A program made the translations under genes and the position numbers. Below, piece by piece: positions 26,228 to 35,796 of a DNA stretch of 64,000 nt (position 1 is its first letter; every line of letters starts with the position of its first letter). Origin of the DNA: Gemmatimonadota bacterium (GTDB taxonomy: Bacteria > Latescibacterota > UBA2968 > GCA-2709665); assembly GCA_028877215.1 (NCBI GenBank), contig JAPPFJ010000004.1:1-64000 (forward strand), read 5' to 3'. Under the pieces are notes generated by a model, which saw only the letters and a program-made list of their open reading frames with translations, ran no database searches and had not been told where the DNA came from.

Positions 26228-26270
26228 AGCGGCGGGATTTCACGCATTGTCCGCGCGGAACCCCGCCGCT
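26228..26270. terminator. hairpin between convergent genes
   Basis: AGCGGCGGG pairs with CCCGCCGCT across a 25-base loop, between the ends of the GH43-like gene (plus) and the dehydrogenase gene (minus). It has no clear T tract on either side, so termination is inferred from position. Confidence 0.45.
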
Positions 26271-26304
26271 GTATTCCCGATGCACCGCATTTGAACCGGC
26301 TCGG

Positions 26305-27450
26305 CTATCCGGTCACCGGCAGTCCCAGTGCCTCCGCGTTCACGATGCTCGGACACGCCCCGGGCGGTTCGTCGCCCAGGAACGGCAGGATGTCGTCCTG
26401 ATCCTTCCACGCGGGAAGGCCCCTGAGCACGCCGGCCACGTTGCCGGCGGCGAGCGTCGCCATGCCTTCACGGGTCCAGCTTGTCGCGGATGCAATGTGG
26501 GGAACGATAACCACGTTGTTGAGTTCATTCAGACCGGGCTTCATTTCGGGCTCGTCTTCGAAGACGTCGAGCCCGACGCGGAAGTCCGGGTTTTTCCTGC
26601 AGTGGGCCACCAGCGCGGTTTCATCGATGACCGGCCCGCGGCTGGCATTCACGAGAATCGCGTCAGGCTTCATCAGGTTCAGGCGTTCCTCGTTCATCAG
26701 GTGGTGGGTGGTCGGATCCAGAAGCGGATGCAGGCTGACGACGTCGGCCTCGCGCAACACCTCGGCTTCCGAGTTTGCTCTGGTCACCGTCACCGGCTCT
26801 TCGCCCTGCCCTTCCAGGAACGCTCCGTAGTCCCGAATGTAATTCTCCAGCCTTTCGTTGGGATAGGGATCGTAATAGATAAAGTCCATCTTGAACCCTT
26901 CGACCATCATTCGCGCGTACGTCGCGCCGATCCGCCCGGCGCCAATCACACCGACGGTCTTCCGGTTCAGCAGCTGCCCCAGAAACAGGGTGGGCAGCCA
27001 TCCTTCGTACCGCCCGCCCCGCATGTACTCATCGGCCTCCACCACCCGCCGCGCGGCGGAAAACGTCAGTGCAATCGCCATCTCCGCGGTCGTCTCAGTC
27101 AACACGCCAGGCGTGTTTCCCACGGGAATACCATTCTGTGTGGCCGCATCCACGTCCACATTGTTGAAACCGACCGCATAGTTGCTGTAGGCTTTGCCGC
27201 CTGCCGCTTTCAGCGCTGAAAAGAGCGGCTCGCCCCAATCTTCCGTGAGCTGTCCGATCACGCCGTCGCACCGATCGCCTATCGCCTCGTTGATTTCGTT
27301 GACCTGCAGGATCCTGGTGGAGGTACTGTATTCAACACGGCAACCCGCCTGTTCCAGTATACTCAGCCAGCGGTCGCCAGGAAGCTCCTTCGTAACCACC
27401 ACGCGCAGATTTCCCGAAGCATTGAACGTCGTCCACTCATTAGCAGCCAA
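26305..27450 (-). CDS. D-2-hydroxyacid dehydrogenase (hydroxypyruvate reductase-like)
   Basis: 381 aa. NAD(P)-binding Rossmann motif KTVGVIGAGRIGATYARMM (about residues 168-186). The catalytic Arg is in VNASRGPVIDE, the Glu in GLDVFEDEP and the His in VPHIASATSWTREGM. Substrate-domain motif YSNYAVGFNNVDVDAAT is typical of glycerate/hydroxypyruvate reductases, including plant-type HPR, which matches the slightly long size. It reduces hydroxypyruvate or glyoxylate in the cytoplasm. Upstream it is followed by repeat B1. Confidence 0.88.
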   Translation of the reverse strand: MAANEWTTFNASGNLRVVVTKELPGDRWLSILEQAGCRVEYSTSTRILQVNEINEAIGDRCDGVIGQLTEDWGEPLFSALKAAGGKAYSNYAVGFNNVDVDAATQNGIPVGNTPGVLTETTAEMAIALTFSAARRVVEADEYMRGGRYEGWLPTLFLGQLLNRKTVGVIGAGRIGATYARMMVEGFKMDFIYYDPYPNERLENYIRDYGAFLEGQGEEPVTVTRANSEAEVLREADVVSLHPLLDPTTHHLMNEERLNLMKPDAILVNASRGPVIDETALVAHCRKNPDFRVGLDVFEDEPEMKPGLNELNNVVIVPHIASATSWTREGMATLAAGNVAGVLRGLPAWKDQDDILPFLGDEPPGACPSIVNAEALGLPVTG

Positions 27451-27532
27451 AACACCCTCCTTGAAGATTGAAGACGGAATCCTGTTTTGCCGGCCCGCCT
27501 GACGCCCGCCTGACCCGTCTCAGAAACCCCGC

Positions 27533-27722
27533 AAGAAGCTGTTTTAAAATTACCGGTGAGTTCCCGAGCGCGAGCGAAAAAGTGGCGGTCAAGGCGGGCA
27601 AATCCGGCTATGAGAGGCGAGCAAGCGCAGCCTCGATCTCGTAAGACGGGTGGGTTTGACCAACGCCGACCGGCGCTTTTGCAGCCGTGCGAAGACCGCT
27701 GGGAATTTTAAGACAGCTTCTA
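27533..27722 (+). repeat. repeat B1: element with terminal inverted repeats
   Basis: About 190 bp. The left end AAGAAGCTGTTTTAAAATT is mirrored by AATTTTAAGACAGCTTCT at the right, an imperfect inverted repeat of about 19 bp. Outer sections match B3 and B4 closely; the middle carries a different, longer sequence than the 165-bp copies. It fills most of the 367-bp space 27451-27817; the remainder shows nothing identifiable. Confidence 0.85.
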
Positions 27723-27817
27723 CGATTGTCCACTGAATATACGCAATCGGCTCGATCGATTCAAGAATCCATGCGTGGATCATCAATCGCGCGCCGTGCA
27801 GCAGGCGCAGGCAGACC

Positions 27818-28867
27818 TCAACCGACCCTGTAGTCCGGGACCTCAACCGGCACGCTGCCCTGTTGGGCCGACAGGTGCGCGCACAGGCCGGGTACGGAGA
27901 AGTCCAGAGACCGGTATACGTCTATTGGTACGGGACCGCGGCCGGTCGCTGCCCGCACGAACCGGTCGACCATGTAGTATTCCGATGTGCCGTGTCCGCC
28001 CGCCAACGCCTCGGCGGGCGCATCGGGATCCGAGTCTTCCGCCGGAAACGCCTCCATCGGTCCTTCGCCCGAACGGAAAATCTTGGCGTCTTCCCACGGC
28101 GCCCGTCTGTTTTCCAGGGTGCCCTCGGTACCGTAGAAAATCTGCCAGTGCATCCCGGGTTCCCGGGTCACGGTAAACCCGCAAAGAATCTTGACCACGC
28201 TACCCTTTTCCGTCCGAAACAACCCTACCTGCATGTCTATCGAACCGATATCGGGCGCCGTATGCGTGCCGGTGGACATGCCCACCGCGGTAACGCAGCG
28301 GTCGTCCAGGATATCCAGCACCGGTCCCAGGCTGTGCGTGCAATAGTAGATCGGCGGCATGGATGCCCGCCACGTCAGTTCCCCGCCGCGACCCCTCATC
28401 AGTTTCCGGCAATCGTGTATATACTCCGCTTCAGCATAGAAAACGCGGCCGATCGCGCCCGACCGGATTTTCGTGCTCCAGTCCTGAACATAATGGTAGA
28501 AGTTCATATTCTCTGCCATCATGTAGAGCTGTCCGGTGCGGCGAACGGCCTCGGCCAGGGCCTCGCATTCCTCCAGCGACCAGGCGGCCGGAACCTCGCT
28601 CAGGACATGCGCGCCGGCTTCCATCGCCAGAATGGATTGAGCCGCGTGCAGGGGCGCCGGCGTCGCCACGACAACCACATCCAGGTCCGCGGACAGAAAC
28701 GCGTCAAATTCTGCATACGCCTGTTCGACGCCAAAAGTCTCGGCCGCCTGCTCCCGCCATTCGGCTACCGGATCGCAGATCGCCGCAAGGTGCGTTTCCG
28801 GATGGTTATTGAACGTTTTCGCAAGGCCTCGTCCACGCCTCAATCCGGCAACCCCGACCTTTAACAT
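27818..28867 (-). CDS. Gfo/Idh/MocA-family oxidoreductase
   Basis: 349 aa. The N-terminus MLKVGVAGLRRGRGLAKTF is a dinucleotide-binding motif with an unusual Arg-Arg-Gly where GxGxxG is expected. VVVATPAPLHAAQSILAMEAGAHVLSEVPAAWSLEECEAL carries the family's EKP-type motif as EVP, so the usual Lys is replaced by Val. The C-terminal domain has YYCTHSLGPVLDILDDRC and YYMVDRFVRAATG. It is probably an NAD(P)-dependent sugar or cyclitol oxidoreductase, but the lost Lys leaves catalysis in doubt. Elements B1 and A3/B2 flank it on both sides. Confidence 0.85.
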   Translation of the reverse strand: MLKVGVAGLRRGRGLAKTFNNHPETHLAAICDPVAEWREQAAETFGVEQAYAEFDAFLSADLDVVVVATPAPLHAAQSILAMEAGAHVLSEVPAAWSLEECEALAEAVRRTGQLYMMAENMNFYHYVQDWSTKIRSGAIGRVFYAEAEYIHDCRKLMRGRGGELTWRASMPPIYYCTHSLGPVLDILDDRCVTAVGMSTGTHTAPDIGSIDMQVGLFRTEKGSVVKILCGFTVTREPGMHWQIFYGTEGTLENRRAPWEDAKIFRSGEGPMEAFPAEDSDPDAPAEALAGGHGTSEYYMVDRFVRAATGRGPVPIDVYRSLDFSVPGLCAHLSAQQGSVPVEVPDYRVG

Positions 28868-28879
28868 ATCCCCTTCCCG

Positions 28880-28935
28880 GTGTCCCGTCCCGAAAATTCC
28901 CAACCATTCGGCAACCGGTTTCCCGGACAGAACAC
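28880..28935 (-). repeat. repeat A3: internally deleted copy of element A
   Basis: 56 bp keeping both ends of element A: GTGTCCCGTCCCGAAAATTC on the left, then CGGACAGAACAC on the right. About 107 bp of the middle is missing. It lies 13 bp before the start of the Gfo/Idh gene, in its leader or promoter region, 40 bp from repeat B2. Confidence 0.75.
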
Positions 28936-28974
28936 TGACAAACGTCGTGAGACCGCCGCGCGCCCCTCGTCCCT

Positions 28975-29037
28975 CTTAACCGCCACTTTTTCGCTCGCGC
29001 TCGGGAACTCACCGGTAATTTTAAAACAGCTTCTTAG
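28975..29037 (-). repeat. repeat B2: truncated inverted copy of element B
   Basis: 63 bp that match the first 63 bp of B1/B3/B4 in inverse orientation, ending CGGTAATTTTAAAACAGCTT and CTTAG. With B1 it brackets the Gfo/Idh gene as an inverted pair about 1.25 kb apart. Its outer end touches the stop of the indolepyruvate oxidoreductase gene. Confidence 0.85.
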
Positions 29038-29039
29038 AA

Positions 29040-32000
29040 TCAGACCTGTTCGACAACGGGCTCGATTGAAAGATAGGGTTCGGTAGACAGGGGGCGTCCG
29101 TTGCCGTCCATCATCGCCGCTGCAGCCTGATACGCGGCTTCGATCTTGGGACGGATCACCTCACGATACCCGCGCACCTCGTCAGGCATCCGGAACAACC
29201 GCACGTAGTCTCCGTACCTCTCCTGGTGATCGAATTCGAACCGATCGACAAAATCGATATACCAGTCGCGGTAAGCCTTCTCCTCCTTATGCCACGACGG
29301 CATCAGCTTGCGCAGGAATTTCATACGCTTCATCAGCTTCAGCATCCAGTCCCGGGTGGTCAGCTTGAGATAGACGTTGAACCCGAGGATATTGAAATTA
29401 CCCCGGTTGAAGTGGCGATACGAAATCCGGTCACCGCGCTCGGCGCACACGTTGTATCGCTCGCGATCGCGCCGGTATTTCTCTTCGCTTGTCAGCAGAT
29501 GTGCGACGTACACTTCGTCCTTGTAGGCCATCACGCGTGGCAGGTATCTGATAACCGCGCGGGTGGCTTCGTACTCCTCCTCCGGCCGATCCTTTTCGTA
29601 CACCTTGCGCACCCGCCGTACGTAACTTCCGGCGTACTCCGCGCCGGCCCACTGCATCAGATCGTACACACCCAGGGCGAACTGCAGACGATCCTCTTCG
29701 GCAAGGCCCAACAGCGCCACGTCGGCCGTCAGTTCCAGGTACGCGGATCTCGCTTTCCCGCCCTTTCCGCGTTCCAGAATCCCGGCCTTGTCTTCGATCA
29801 GTTCGCTGCAAGAAAGCGAAGGTTTCTCCTGTGCGACGACTTCCGGTTCGATGGCGATCTTGCGGCCGAGATCGAAGGCTTTCAAGTTTGGATCGAGATC
29901 GCTGCGTTTGATGTTGCGCCGCATCGACCACGTAATGTTTTCCAGATCCAGCGGCAACACGCCCCGCTGATAGGCCACGCCGAGGAGAATGCTGTTCGCA
30001 TAGATCTTGTTGCCCAGGAAACGCTCGGAGATCTCCCCCAGGTCCATCCCGAAATAACCCTCGGGCTTCGTATGGCGTTTGAGCACCCCCTCCATTTCAG
30101 CCGTATCGAATTCGTCCTGGCCTGTAAGCGTAAGTACCGTGTGCCGCTTCCCCGTCTCCACCACCGCAGACGTATGTCTCGGGCTGGCGACGCGCCCATT
30201 ACCCATCGATTCCAGACCGCGCACCGCCTCCAGGATATCCAGGCCAAGAAGCAGATCGGCATGGCCGTAGGGGGTGATCTGTGAAATGACGCGGTCACCC
30301 TTCGTAAAACTCACGTGGGAATATACGGCCCCGTTTCGGATGGCCAGCCCCTTTTTGTTCGTGAATCGAACGGCATAGCCCTGCCGTGCGCCTGCAACGG
30401 AGAGAATCGCCGCGATGGTATTGATGCCCATGCCACCCACCCCGGCAATGTACGCGTACCACGTGGCGTCGAAGGTTTTCACTTCGGGCGGCGGCAAATC
30501 CGACAGGTCGATGGCTTCCGTCTGTCTCTCCGCCGGACGGCTGCGTGTAATGATTACCTCCTCGAACGACGGGCAGGTGCCATCGCCATTCGAAACGGTC
30601 ACCCTAGTGCAGGCGCCATCCGACACACACAGTGAGAGATCGGTGGCAATTTTGGGACCATGCAACGTCTCCTCCACCGTCAATCCGCTGCATCCGGTCG
30701 CCCGTGTGCATTCAAGGCAATATTCGCAGACCTCCGGCGTAATGTTGATGTGACGTTCCTCCGGCAGGTATCCCGTATCCTGAACGATCTCGTTCTGCAT
30801 CGCGCGTTGCCTGCGGTGGAACGTGATCCCGCATTCCTTGTCGGCAATAACGATCTTGACACCATCCTTCAGCAGCGCGCGTTCCAGTGTCTGCCGGTAA
30901 GGCGCGCGTTCCGCCGGATTCATCCTCGCGATAAAGACGCTGTCGCCGTCGCCCGCCATGCCCCGTACAACATGCTCGATATCCTGGGCGAACGTCGGCT
31001 TGCCCAGAATATCCACGTCAACGCCGGGCGTGGGCTGGTGGCCGGTCATTGCCGTTGTCTTATTGTCAAGAATGACGTAGGTAATGTCCTGCCCGTGCTT
31101 TATCGAATCGGATATCGCCGCCATTCCGCTGTGAAAAAATGTCGAATCTCCCATGAAGACAAGCTGCTTGTTGTCTATATAGGGATCGATCCCGGCGCCC
31201 GTGCCTCCGCCCAGCCCCATCCCGGACAAGTTGTGCATCAGCCTGTCGAAGGGTTTGTATTTCAACAGGGAATAACAGCCGATATCACCGTGAAAAACCA
31301 GGTCGGCCGTATCTCTTTGATGGTGTTTCTGCATATAATCCGCACTGCTGAAATCGTCGATGACGCGATTGAGCACGCTTGCGGAATCCCGATGCGGACA
31401 ACCCGGACAGAAGGAGGGGGTACGTACGGCCGCCTGCACCTGGTAGCCGGCCGTTTCGTCGACGAGGTCGACCTCCGACAGGATCCGCTCGCGGTCGACG
31501 GGTATCGCGGGATCGTCCAGATCCAGCAAAACGGGGGCGAGCGCCTTGAGCAGGATGGACGGGTTCATTCCCTTGCTGTCGGGAAAGCCCGGTTGACCGT
31601 CAGGAAAACGCTTGCCCCAGATACGGAACGGCCCGATTTCTCCATCCTGATGCAACCCCTGAAGCGTGGCCGTAACCTGCCCCTCCAGGAACCCCCGCTT
31701 CTCTTCCACCACGTATATATCGTCGACGAATCCCACGAAGGTACTCAGGAGTTCCGGGTCTATCGGATACGTCAGGCCGTATTTCAGAATGGGTATGCTG
31801 CCTTCCAGCCCCAACATATTCATCACATGCTCCAGGTAGCAATAGGCGAGGCTGGAACTGATGAAGCCGATGCGTCTCTTCCCCGAAGCAGGCCCATACA
31901 GAATGCGGTTAAGGTTGTACTCGCGGGCGTACTCCAGCAATTCCGGCATCCGTCTGTGGAGTACGTCGTCCTCCTTGATGGCGGTGCTTGGGGGTATGAT

Positions 32001-32645
32001 CACCCTGTCGTCGAGAGGGATCGACCCGCTGTCGATCGTTACGGGCGTGTGCGGCGTGAGGTCGGGAAAACGATTCGGCGCGACGGCAACGGTGCCCCCG
32101 CCGTCCGCCTGGTTGGAGGTAATGAGATAGGCCACATAGAGGCGAGTCTTTTCCGACAGATCGAACGCGACACCGATCCAGTCCTTGACCTCCTGGAACG
32201 TACTCGGCTCCAGAATGGGCATATACAGATGTTTTGCGATAAACCGCGAATCGGCGGGAACCTGTGTGCCTTCCGACCACGTATCGTCGCCGAACACGGC
32301 CACCGCCGCGCCACCAGGCGCCGTCCCCGCCATATTGCCGAGCGCGAGCCCGTCGGAAGCAACGTGGGCCCCCACACTCTTCATCACCGCCATTGCGCGC
32401 ACGGGCGTCATCTGGGAACCGTTCAGCCGCGCGGCGCTGAGTGCTTCGTTGTTGGCGATCTGCACCACCACGCCCTGCTCCACCAGCAGTTCCCGGATGC
32501 GCTCCGCGGCATCGAAGACCTCTGCGACCGGAGAACCGGGGTAACCGGTAAGCATACCCATGCGGTGCTCCAGACCGCCCTTGACAATGAGCTCATTGCC
32601 GGTGAAGATTCCAACGCCTTCTTCCTGGAGAAATCTTGGATCCAC
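29040..32645 (-). CDS. indolepyruvate ferredoxin oxidoreductase, alpha/gamma fused type
   Basis: 1201 aa from GTG 32645 (GGGGA upstream). It oxidatively decarboxylates aryl- or branched-chain 2-oxoacids to acyl-CoA with ferredoxin. Order: pyrimidine-binding domain (IFTGNELIVKGGLEHRMGMLTGYPGSPVAEVFD), TPP domain (FCPGCPHRDSASVL, FHGDIGCYSLLKY, LVFMGDSTFFHSGMAAISD), a cysteine cluster (VCEYCLECTRATGC and LCVSDGACTRV) and the gamma domain (AGVGGMGINTIAAIL, FTNKKGLAIRNGAVYSHV), then a C-terminal region about 300 aa long typical of the proteobacterial single-chain form. An ATG at 32822 would add residues encoded by repeat C3 and is unlikely. Confidence 0.92.
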   Translation of the reverse strand: MDPRFLQEEGVGIFTGNELIVKGGLEHRMGMLTGYPGSPVAEVFDAAERIRELLVEQGVVVQIANNEALSAARLNGSQMTPVRAMAVMKSVGAHVASDGLALGNMAGTAPGGAAVAVFGDDTWSEGTQVPADSRFIAKHLYMPILEPSTFQEVKDWIGVAFDLSEKTRLYVAYLITSNQADGGGTVAVAPNRFPDLTPHTPVTIDSGSIPLDDRVIIPPSTAIKEDDVLHRRMPELLEYAREYNLNRILYGPASGKRRIGFISSSLAYCYLEHVMNMLGLEGSIPILKYGLTYPIDPELLSTFVGFVDDIYVVEEKRGFLEGQVTATLQGLHQDGEIGPFRIWGKRFPDGQPGFPDSKGMNPSILLKALAPVLLDLDDPAIPVDRERILSEVDLVDETAGYQVQAAVRTPSFCPGCPHRDSASVLNRVIDDFSSADYMQKHHQRDTADLVFHGDIGCYSLLKYKPFDRLMHNLSGMGLGGGTGAGIDPYIDNKQLVFMGDSTFFHSGMAAISDSIKHGQDITYVILDNKTTAMTGHQPTPGVDVDILGKPTFAQDIEHVVRGMAGDGDSVFIARMNPAERAPYRQTLERALLKDGVKIVIADKECGITFHRRQRAMQNEIVQDTGYLPEERHINITPEVCEYCLECTRATGCSGLTVEETLHGPKIATDLSLCVSDGACTRVTVSNGDGTCPSFEEVIITRSRPAERQTEAIDLSDLPPPEVKTFDATWYAYIAGVGGMGINTIAAILSVAGARQGYAVRFTNKKGLAIRNGAVYSHVSFTKGDRVISQITPYGHADLLLGLDILEAVRGLESMGNGRVASPRHTSAVVETGKRHTVLTLTGQDEFDTAEMEGVLKRHTKPEGYFGMDLGEISERFLGNKIYANSILLGVAYQRGVLPLDLENITWSMRRNIKRSDLDPNLKAFDLGRKIAIEPEVVAQEKPSLSCSELIEDKAGILERGKGGKARSAYLELTADVALLGLAEEDRLQFALGVYDLMQWAGAEYAGSYVRRVRKVYEKDRPEEEYEATRAVIRYLPRVMAYKDEVYVAHLLTSEEKYRRDRERYNVCAERGDRISYRHFNRGNFNILGFNVYLKLTTRDWMLKLMKRMKFLRKLMPSWHKEEKAYRDWYIDFVDRFEFDHQERYGDYVRLFRMPDEVRGYREVIRPKIEAAYQAAAAMMDGNGRPLSTEPYLSIEPVVEQV

Positions 32646-32683
32646 TGCGATTCCCCTGGGTGGTTCCGTCCACGGCGTCAACC

Positions 32684-32750
32684 TATCAGCCCGTTGAAAA
32701 AGCCCATCCGGGCTGCGGCCGGCAGAGCGACCTTCTGAACGGACTGCTAT
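32684..32750 (-). repeat. repeat C3: internally deleted copy of element C
   Basis: 67 bp with both ends of element C in inverse orientation: TATCAGCCCGTTGAAAAAGC then AGAGCGACCTTCTGAACGGA. About 100 bp of the middle is gone. It lies between the GWxTD gene and the start of the oxidoreductase gene. Confidence 0.75.
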
Positions 32751-32803
32751 CCCGCGAACCCGGAACCGCAACGGCTCCGAGGTTCCCGGCCCCTGCCCTG
32801 ACG

Positions 32804-34180
32804 CTACTCCATCAGCCGCCAATTCGGATTATACGTTTCCGCCGGATGCGTGGAGTGTACAAGCTCGAAGACTCCTGCGCCACGGCGATCCACGAAGATG
32901 AATCTGACACCTCGCTGTTCTTCGTACGTCCAGACTTCGAACGGCTTTTCGTTGGACGCCGCCAGGTTGTACTGGATATCGCTCGGTTCGCCAAACTTGA
33001 TGTAGATTCGACCCTTATCCGTATCGGACCCGCGCTTGCCCCGGCCGGCCGCGTAGTTATTCTCCGCAAAGCGCATTCGAAAGATGTGCTGGATGAGGCG
33101 CTCGTTTTCGTCGGTCGCAGGCGTTGGATCCAGTTCCTTCCAGAACGCCTTCAGGAACGTCATCTGGTCCCGTCGATTCTTCAGTTTCCTGTATTCCTTC
33201 CACTGCGAACCCCTGGCGATATACCGGATATCTCTGTAATACCGGATATTTTCCTTTTCCTCCTGTGTCAATTCCACGACTTCCTGCTGCCGCGCCAGGG
33301 AAATCATCCGTCTCATCCTGTGGACGGCGCGATTGCTCCGATCCAGCGCCTCGACCTGGAAGAAGTACCGGTCCGGAGGCAGGTCTCCGGTATTGAAGAT
33401 CTCCGTCTTTACTGCGCTGGTACCCGGCTTCATCAGTCGCTGGTCGGCAAACTTCGCCACCACCGTGCCGGCGGTATCCAGCAGGCTGTAACCCAGCAGG
33501 AACGTGTTGTCAGCGCCCTCGACCGGGGCCGAGAGGTGATAGAGCTCGAAATAGACTTCGATATCCCCTCCGGCAGGATAGGTCCGCGTAACGTTGGGCG
33601 TCACCTGCCAGCCGTATCTCGAAAACCTGCCATCGGCGCCTGTTCTGGACAGACCCGATGCGAACAGGAGATCGCTGGATTTCAATGTCTGCTCCTCGAA
33701 ATCCCGGACCCGCAGGTCTCCTTTCGCCACGCCGTTCTTTTTCTCTTTGAGATCCCGAATTGAAAGGGTCATTCGATAGGCGCCCGGCTTCAGATCGAAT
33801 CCGATCATGTCGCGAAAGGGCAGTCCCGCGCCTTCGACATCGTCGGCGTTTTCAACCCAGACCTTCCGCTTCCAGGTCTCCTGGTTGACGACGACGCCCC
33901 CGGAATCGGTCAGCGAGACGGATAGTTCCATTTCTGCTTCATATCGTTTTCTCTTTCGCCTGAATTTCAACTGACTCGCGTCCAGCAGGACGTAGATTTC
34001 CTGTCGGGTGAACCCCACGGACGCCTGGAATCCCGCGGTGTCGGTGAAGAACGCCAGATCTCCTTCGCCTATAAACGGCAGATCCAGGGGCTCCGCTTCG
34101 GCACCGCGCCCCTCTACGCCAAGGAGCATAACGCCCGCAAACAGCAGGACGCCTATCCAAAGTCGATCCTTATTTCTCAT
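32804..34180 (-). CDS. GWxTD-domain exported protein
   Basis: 458 aa. A signal peptide (MRNKDRLWIGVLLFAGVMLLGVEGRGAEA) precedes beta-rich domains. The C-terminal GWxTD domain has FWKELDPTPATDENERLIQH, RGKRGSDTDKGRIYIKFGEP (the GxTDRGRIYI-like core) and EVWTYEEQRGVRFIFVDRRG. The domain is common in FCB-group and related bacteria and its biochemical role is unknown; a periplasmic or surface location is likely. The ATG at 34180 was chosen because the frame upstream runs through repeat A2. Confidence 0.88.
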   Translation of the reverse strand: MRNKDRLWIGVLLFAGVMLLGVEGRGAEAEPLDLPFIGEGDLAFFTDTAGFQASVGFTRQEIYVLLDASQLKFRRKRKRYEAEMELSVSLTDSGGVVVNQETWKRKVWVENADDVEGAGLPFRDMIGFDLKPGAYRMTLSIRDLKEKKNGVAKGDLRVRDFEEQTLKSSDLLFASGLSRTGADGRFSRYGWQVTPNVTRTYPAGGDIEVYFELYHLSAPVEGADNTFLLGYSLLDTAGTVVAKFADQRLMKPGTSAVKTEIFNTGDLPPDRYFFQVEALDRSNRAVHRMRRMISLARQQEVVELTQEEKENIRYYRDIRYIARGSQWKEYRKLKNRRDQMTFLKAFWKELDPTPATDENERLIQHIFRMRFAENNYAAGRGKRGSDTDKGRIYIKFGEPSDIQYNLAASNEKPFEVWTYEEQRGVRFIFVDRRGAGVFELVHSTHPAETYNPNWRLME

Positions 34181-34210
34181 TTCCCTCGTCTCCGAGATTG
34201 ATGGGACCTC

Positions 34211-34373
34211 GTGTCCTGTCCCGAAAATTCCTGACCATTCGACCGACGATTCATCCCGTCTCGCTACGTTCCCCTCGCTCGCCGACCTTACGCAGGTCGC
34301 CTGCGCTCCGGCGCCTTGCGAGCCAGGCGACTCGGCGGTCGAATTCAGGCAAATCATTTCCGGGTCAGAACAC
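34211..34373 (-). repeat. repeat A2: 163-bp element with terminal inverted repeats
   Basis: Same length as A1 and differing at roughly a dozen positions, in the opposite orientation. Ends: GTGTCCTGTCCCGAAAATTC and, read inward from the right, GTGTTCTGACCCGGAAATG. It occupies most of the gap 34181-34483 upstream of the GWxTD gene. No genes or clear promoter were found in the remainder. Confidence 0.88.
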
Positions 34374-34483
34374 TAGCCTCCGCCCGGAATCTCCCTCGGG
34401 CGAAAGGCTAATCTTCCCGGGCCGAAACAGGCAATTTATCGAACTCCAATATTCAAGTCAACTCCAAAGCACCCGGCGATCCC

Positions 34484-34876
34484 TCAGATCTGCGCGTCGG
34501 GAGACACGTAGATCTCCTGCTTCCGGACGCGCACGGGGTATTTCGTGATTCGGAAATGAGGCGCCTCGGTACAGGCGCCCGATTCAAGATCGAACGTCAT
34601 GTTGTGCCAGAAACAGGTCACCGTGCCGCCTGTGAGCCCGTCGGTCCCGATGGGTCGCTGGTTGTGTGGACAGGTATTGTCGATCGCCTCGATTCTGCCG
34701 CCCACGTTGAACAGCCCGATCTCGCGTCCCATCATCGTGACGAGTTTGCCGGTGCCGGGCGGGACTTCATTCATCGAAGCCACCCGCATAAACCTCGGGT
34801 TCAGTCCGTCGCGTTCCCGGCCGGTCTGTGCGGTACGGCCCCGGCCCTTCGGACGCCATCGATTCAATTTGAACAC
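34484..34876 (-). CDS. Rieske-type [2Fe-2S] ferredoxin
   Basis: 130 aa from a GTG five bases after the lipA stop, or about 101 aa from the ATG at 34789 (MRVASMNEVPPGTGKLV), which is the typical length of NirD/BphF-like ferredoxins. The cluster ligands are visible: NTCPHNQRPIG (Cys-x-His) and CFWHNMTFDLESG (Cys-x2-His). It is a small soluble electron carrier of the Rieske ferredoxin group. Placement directly after lipA suggests cotranscription; a functional link with lipoylation is not established. Confidence 0.85.
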   Translation of the reverse strand: MFKLNRWRPKGRGRTAQTGRERDGLNPRFMRVASMNEVPPGTGKLVTMMGREIGLFNVGGRIEAIDNTCPHNQRPIGTDGLTGGTVTCFWHNMTFDLESGACTEAPHFRITKYPVRVRKQEIYVSPDAQI

Positions 34877-34880
34877 GAGC

Positions 34881-35768
34881 TCATCCTGCGACGACCTGGC
34901 TTGCGGCGTGGTATGAACTCCGTACAAGCGGACCCGACTCCACGTGCAGGAATCCTCGCATCTCCGCAAAAAGCCGGATCTTCTCGAATTCTTCCGGTCG
35001 GTAGAATCTGGAAATGGAAACGTGCGCCGGAGAAGGCTGCAGATATTGACCCACCGTGAGAATTGCCGTCCCCTGTTCGGCAATGTCGTCGATGGTCTGA
35101 TACACCTCTTCCACGGTTTCGCCCGCGCCGACCATGATGCCGGATTTCGTTGGGATACCTGGATTGGTGATTCCGGCGCGGCGCAGCAATTCGAGGGATT
35201 GGGCGTAGTTCGCCTGCGGACGCATCAGGCGATAGAGCCTGGGGGGCGTCTCCACGTTGTGGTTCAGAATGTCGGGGCCGGCCGACATCACCGTATCGAG
35301 CGCCGGCCAGTTTCCCTGAAAATCCGGAATCAGGACCTCCACCCGTGTCTCGGGGCGCAGCCGGCGGATTTCCCGGATGGTCGCCGCGAATATCGACGCG
35401 CCTCCATCCGGCAATTCGTCACGGTTAACCGAAGTCACAACGGCGTGTCTCAAACCCAGCCGCACAACGGCCTCGGCAACCCTGCCGGGTTCATCTGTGT
35501 CGAGACCTTGCGGCCGTCCGGTTTTTACCGCGCAAAACCCGCAACTGCGAGTACAGATGTCTCCCAGTATCATGAACGTAGCCGTACCCGCGCCCCAGCA
35601 TTCACCAATATTCGGACACTTCGCGCTCTCGCAAACGGTGTGAAGATCCAGTTCACGCATGAGGCGCTTTAATTCCCGGTATCCCGCGTTGCCGGGCGCA
35701 GGCACACGGAACCAGTCCGGCAAACGGCGGTTTCTTCGCGGGATCTGGTTTTCTATTTGCAGAAACAT
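34881..35768 (-). CDS. lipA: lipoyl synthase
   Basis: 295 aa. A radical-SAM enzyme that inserts two sulfurs into octanoyl groups. The auxiliary cluster motif is [12 protein letters not shown] (about residues 39-50). The radical-SAM CxxxCxxC is [41 protein letters not shown] and [15 protein letters not shown] are family-specific. The length is normal. It lies 28 bp downstream of miaB in the same direction. No lipB was seen in the window. Confidence 0.95.
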   Translation of the reverse strand: MFLQIENQIPRRNRRLPDWFRVPAPGNAGYRELKRLMRELDLHTVCESAKCPNIGECWGAGTATFMILGDICTRSCGFCAVKTGRPQGLDTDEPGRVAEAVVRLGLRHAVVTSVNRDELPDGGASIFAATIREIRRLRPETRVEVLIPDFQGNWPALDTVMSAGPDILNHNVETPPRLYRLMRPQANYAQSLELLRRAGITNPGIPTKSGIMVGAGETVEEVYQTIDDIAEQGTAILTVGQYLQPSPAHVSISRFYRPEEFEKIRLFAEMRGFLHVESGPLVRSSYHAASQVVAG

Positions 35769-35796
35769 AATGGCGTGCCGGCAGGTCGTCGCTTAC

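Noticed and set aside
30660..32738. 692-codon plus-strand open frame
   Set aside because: Antisense of the indolepyruvate oxidoreductase gene.
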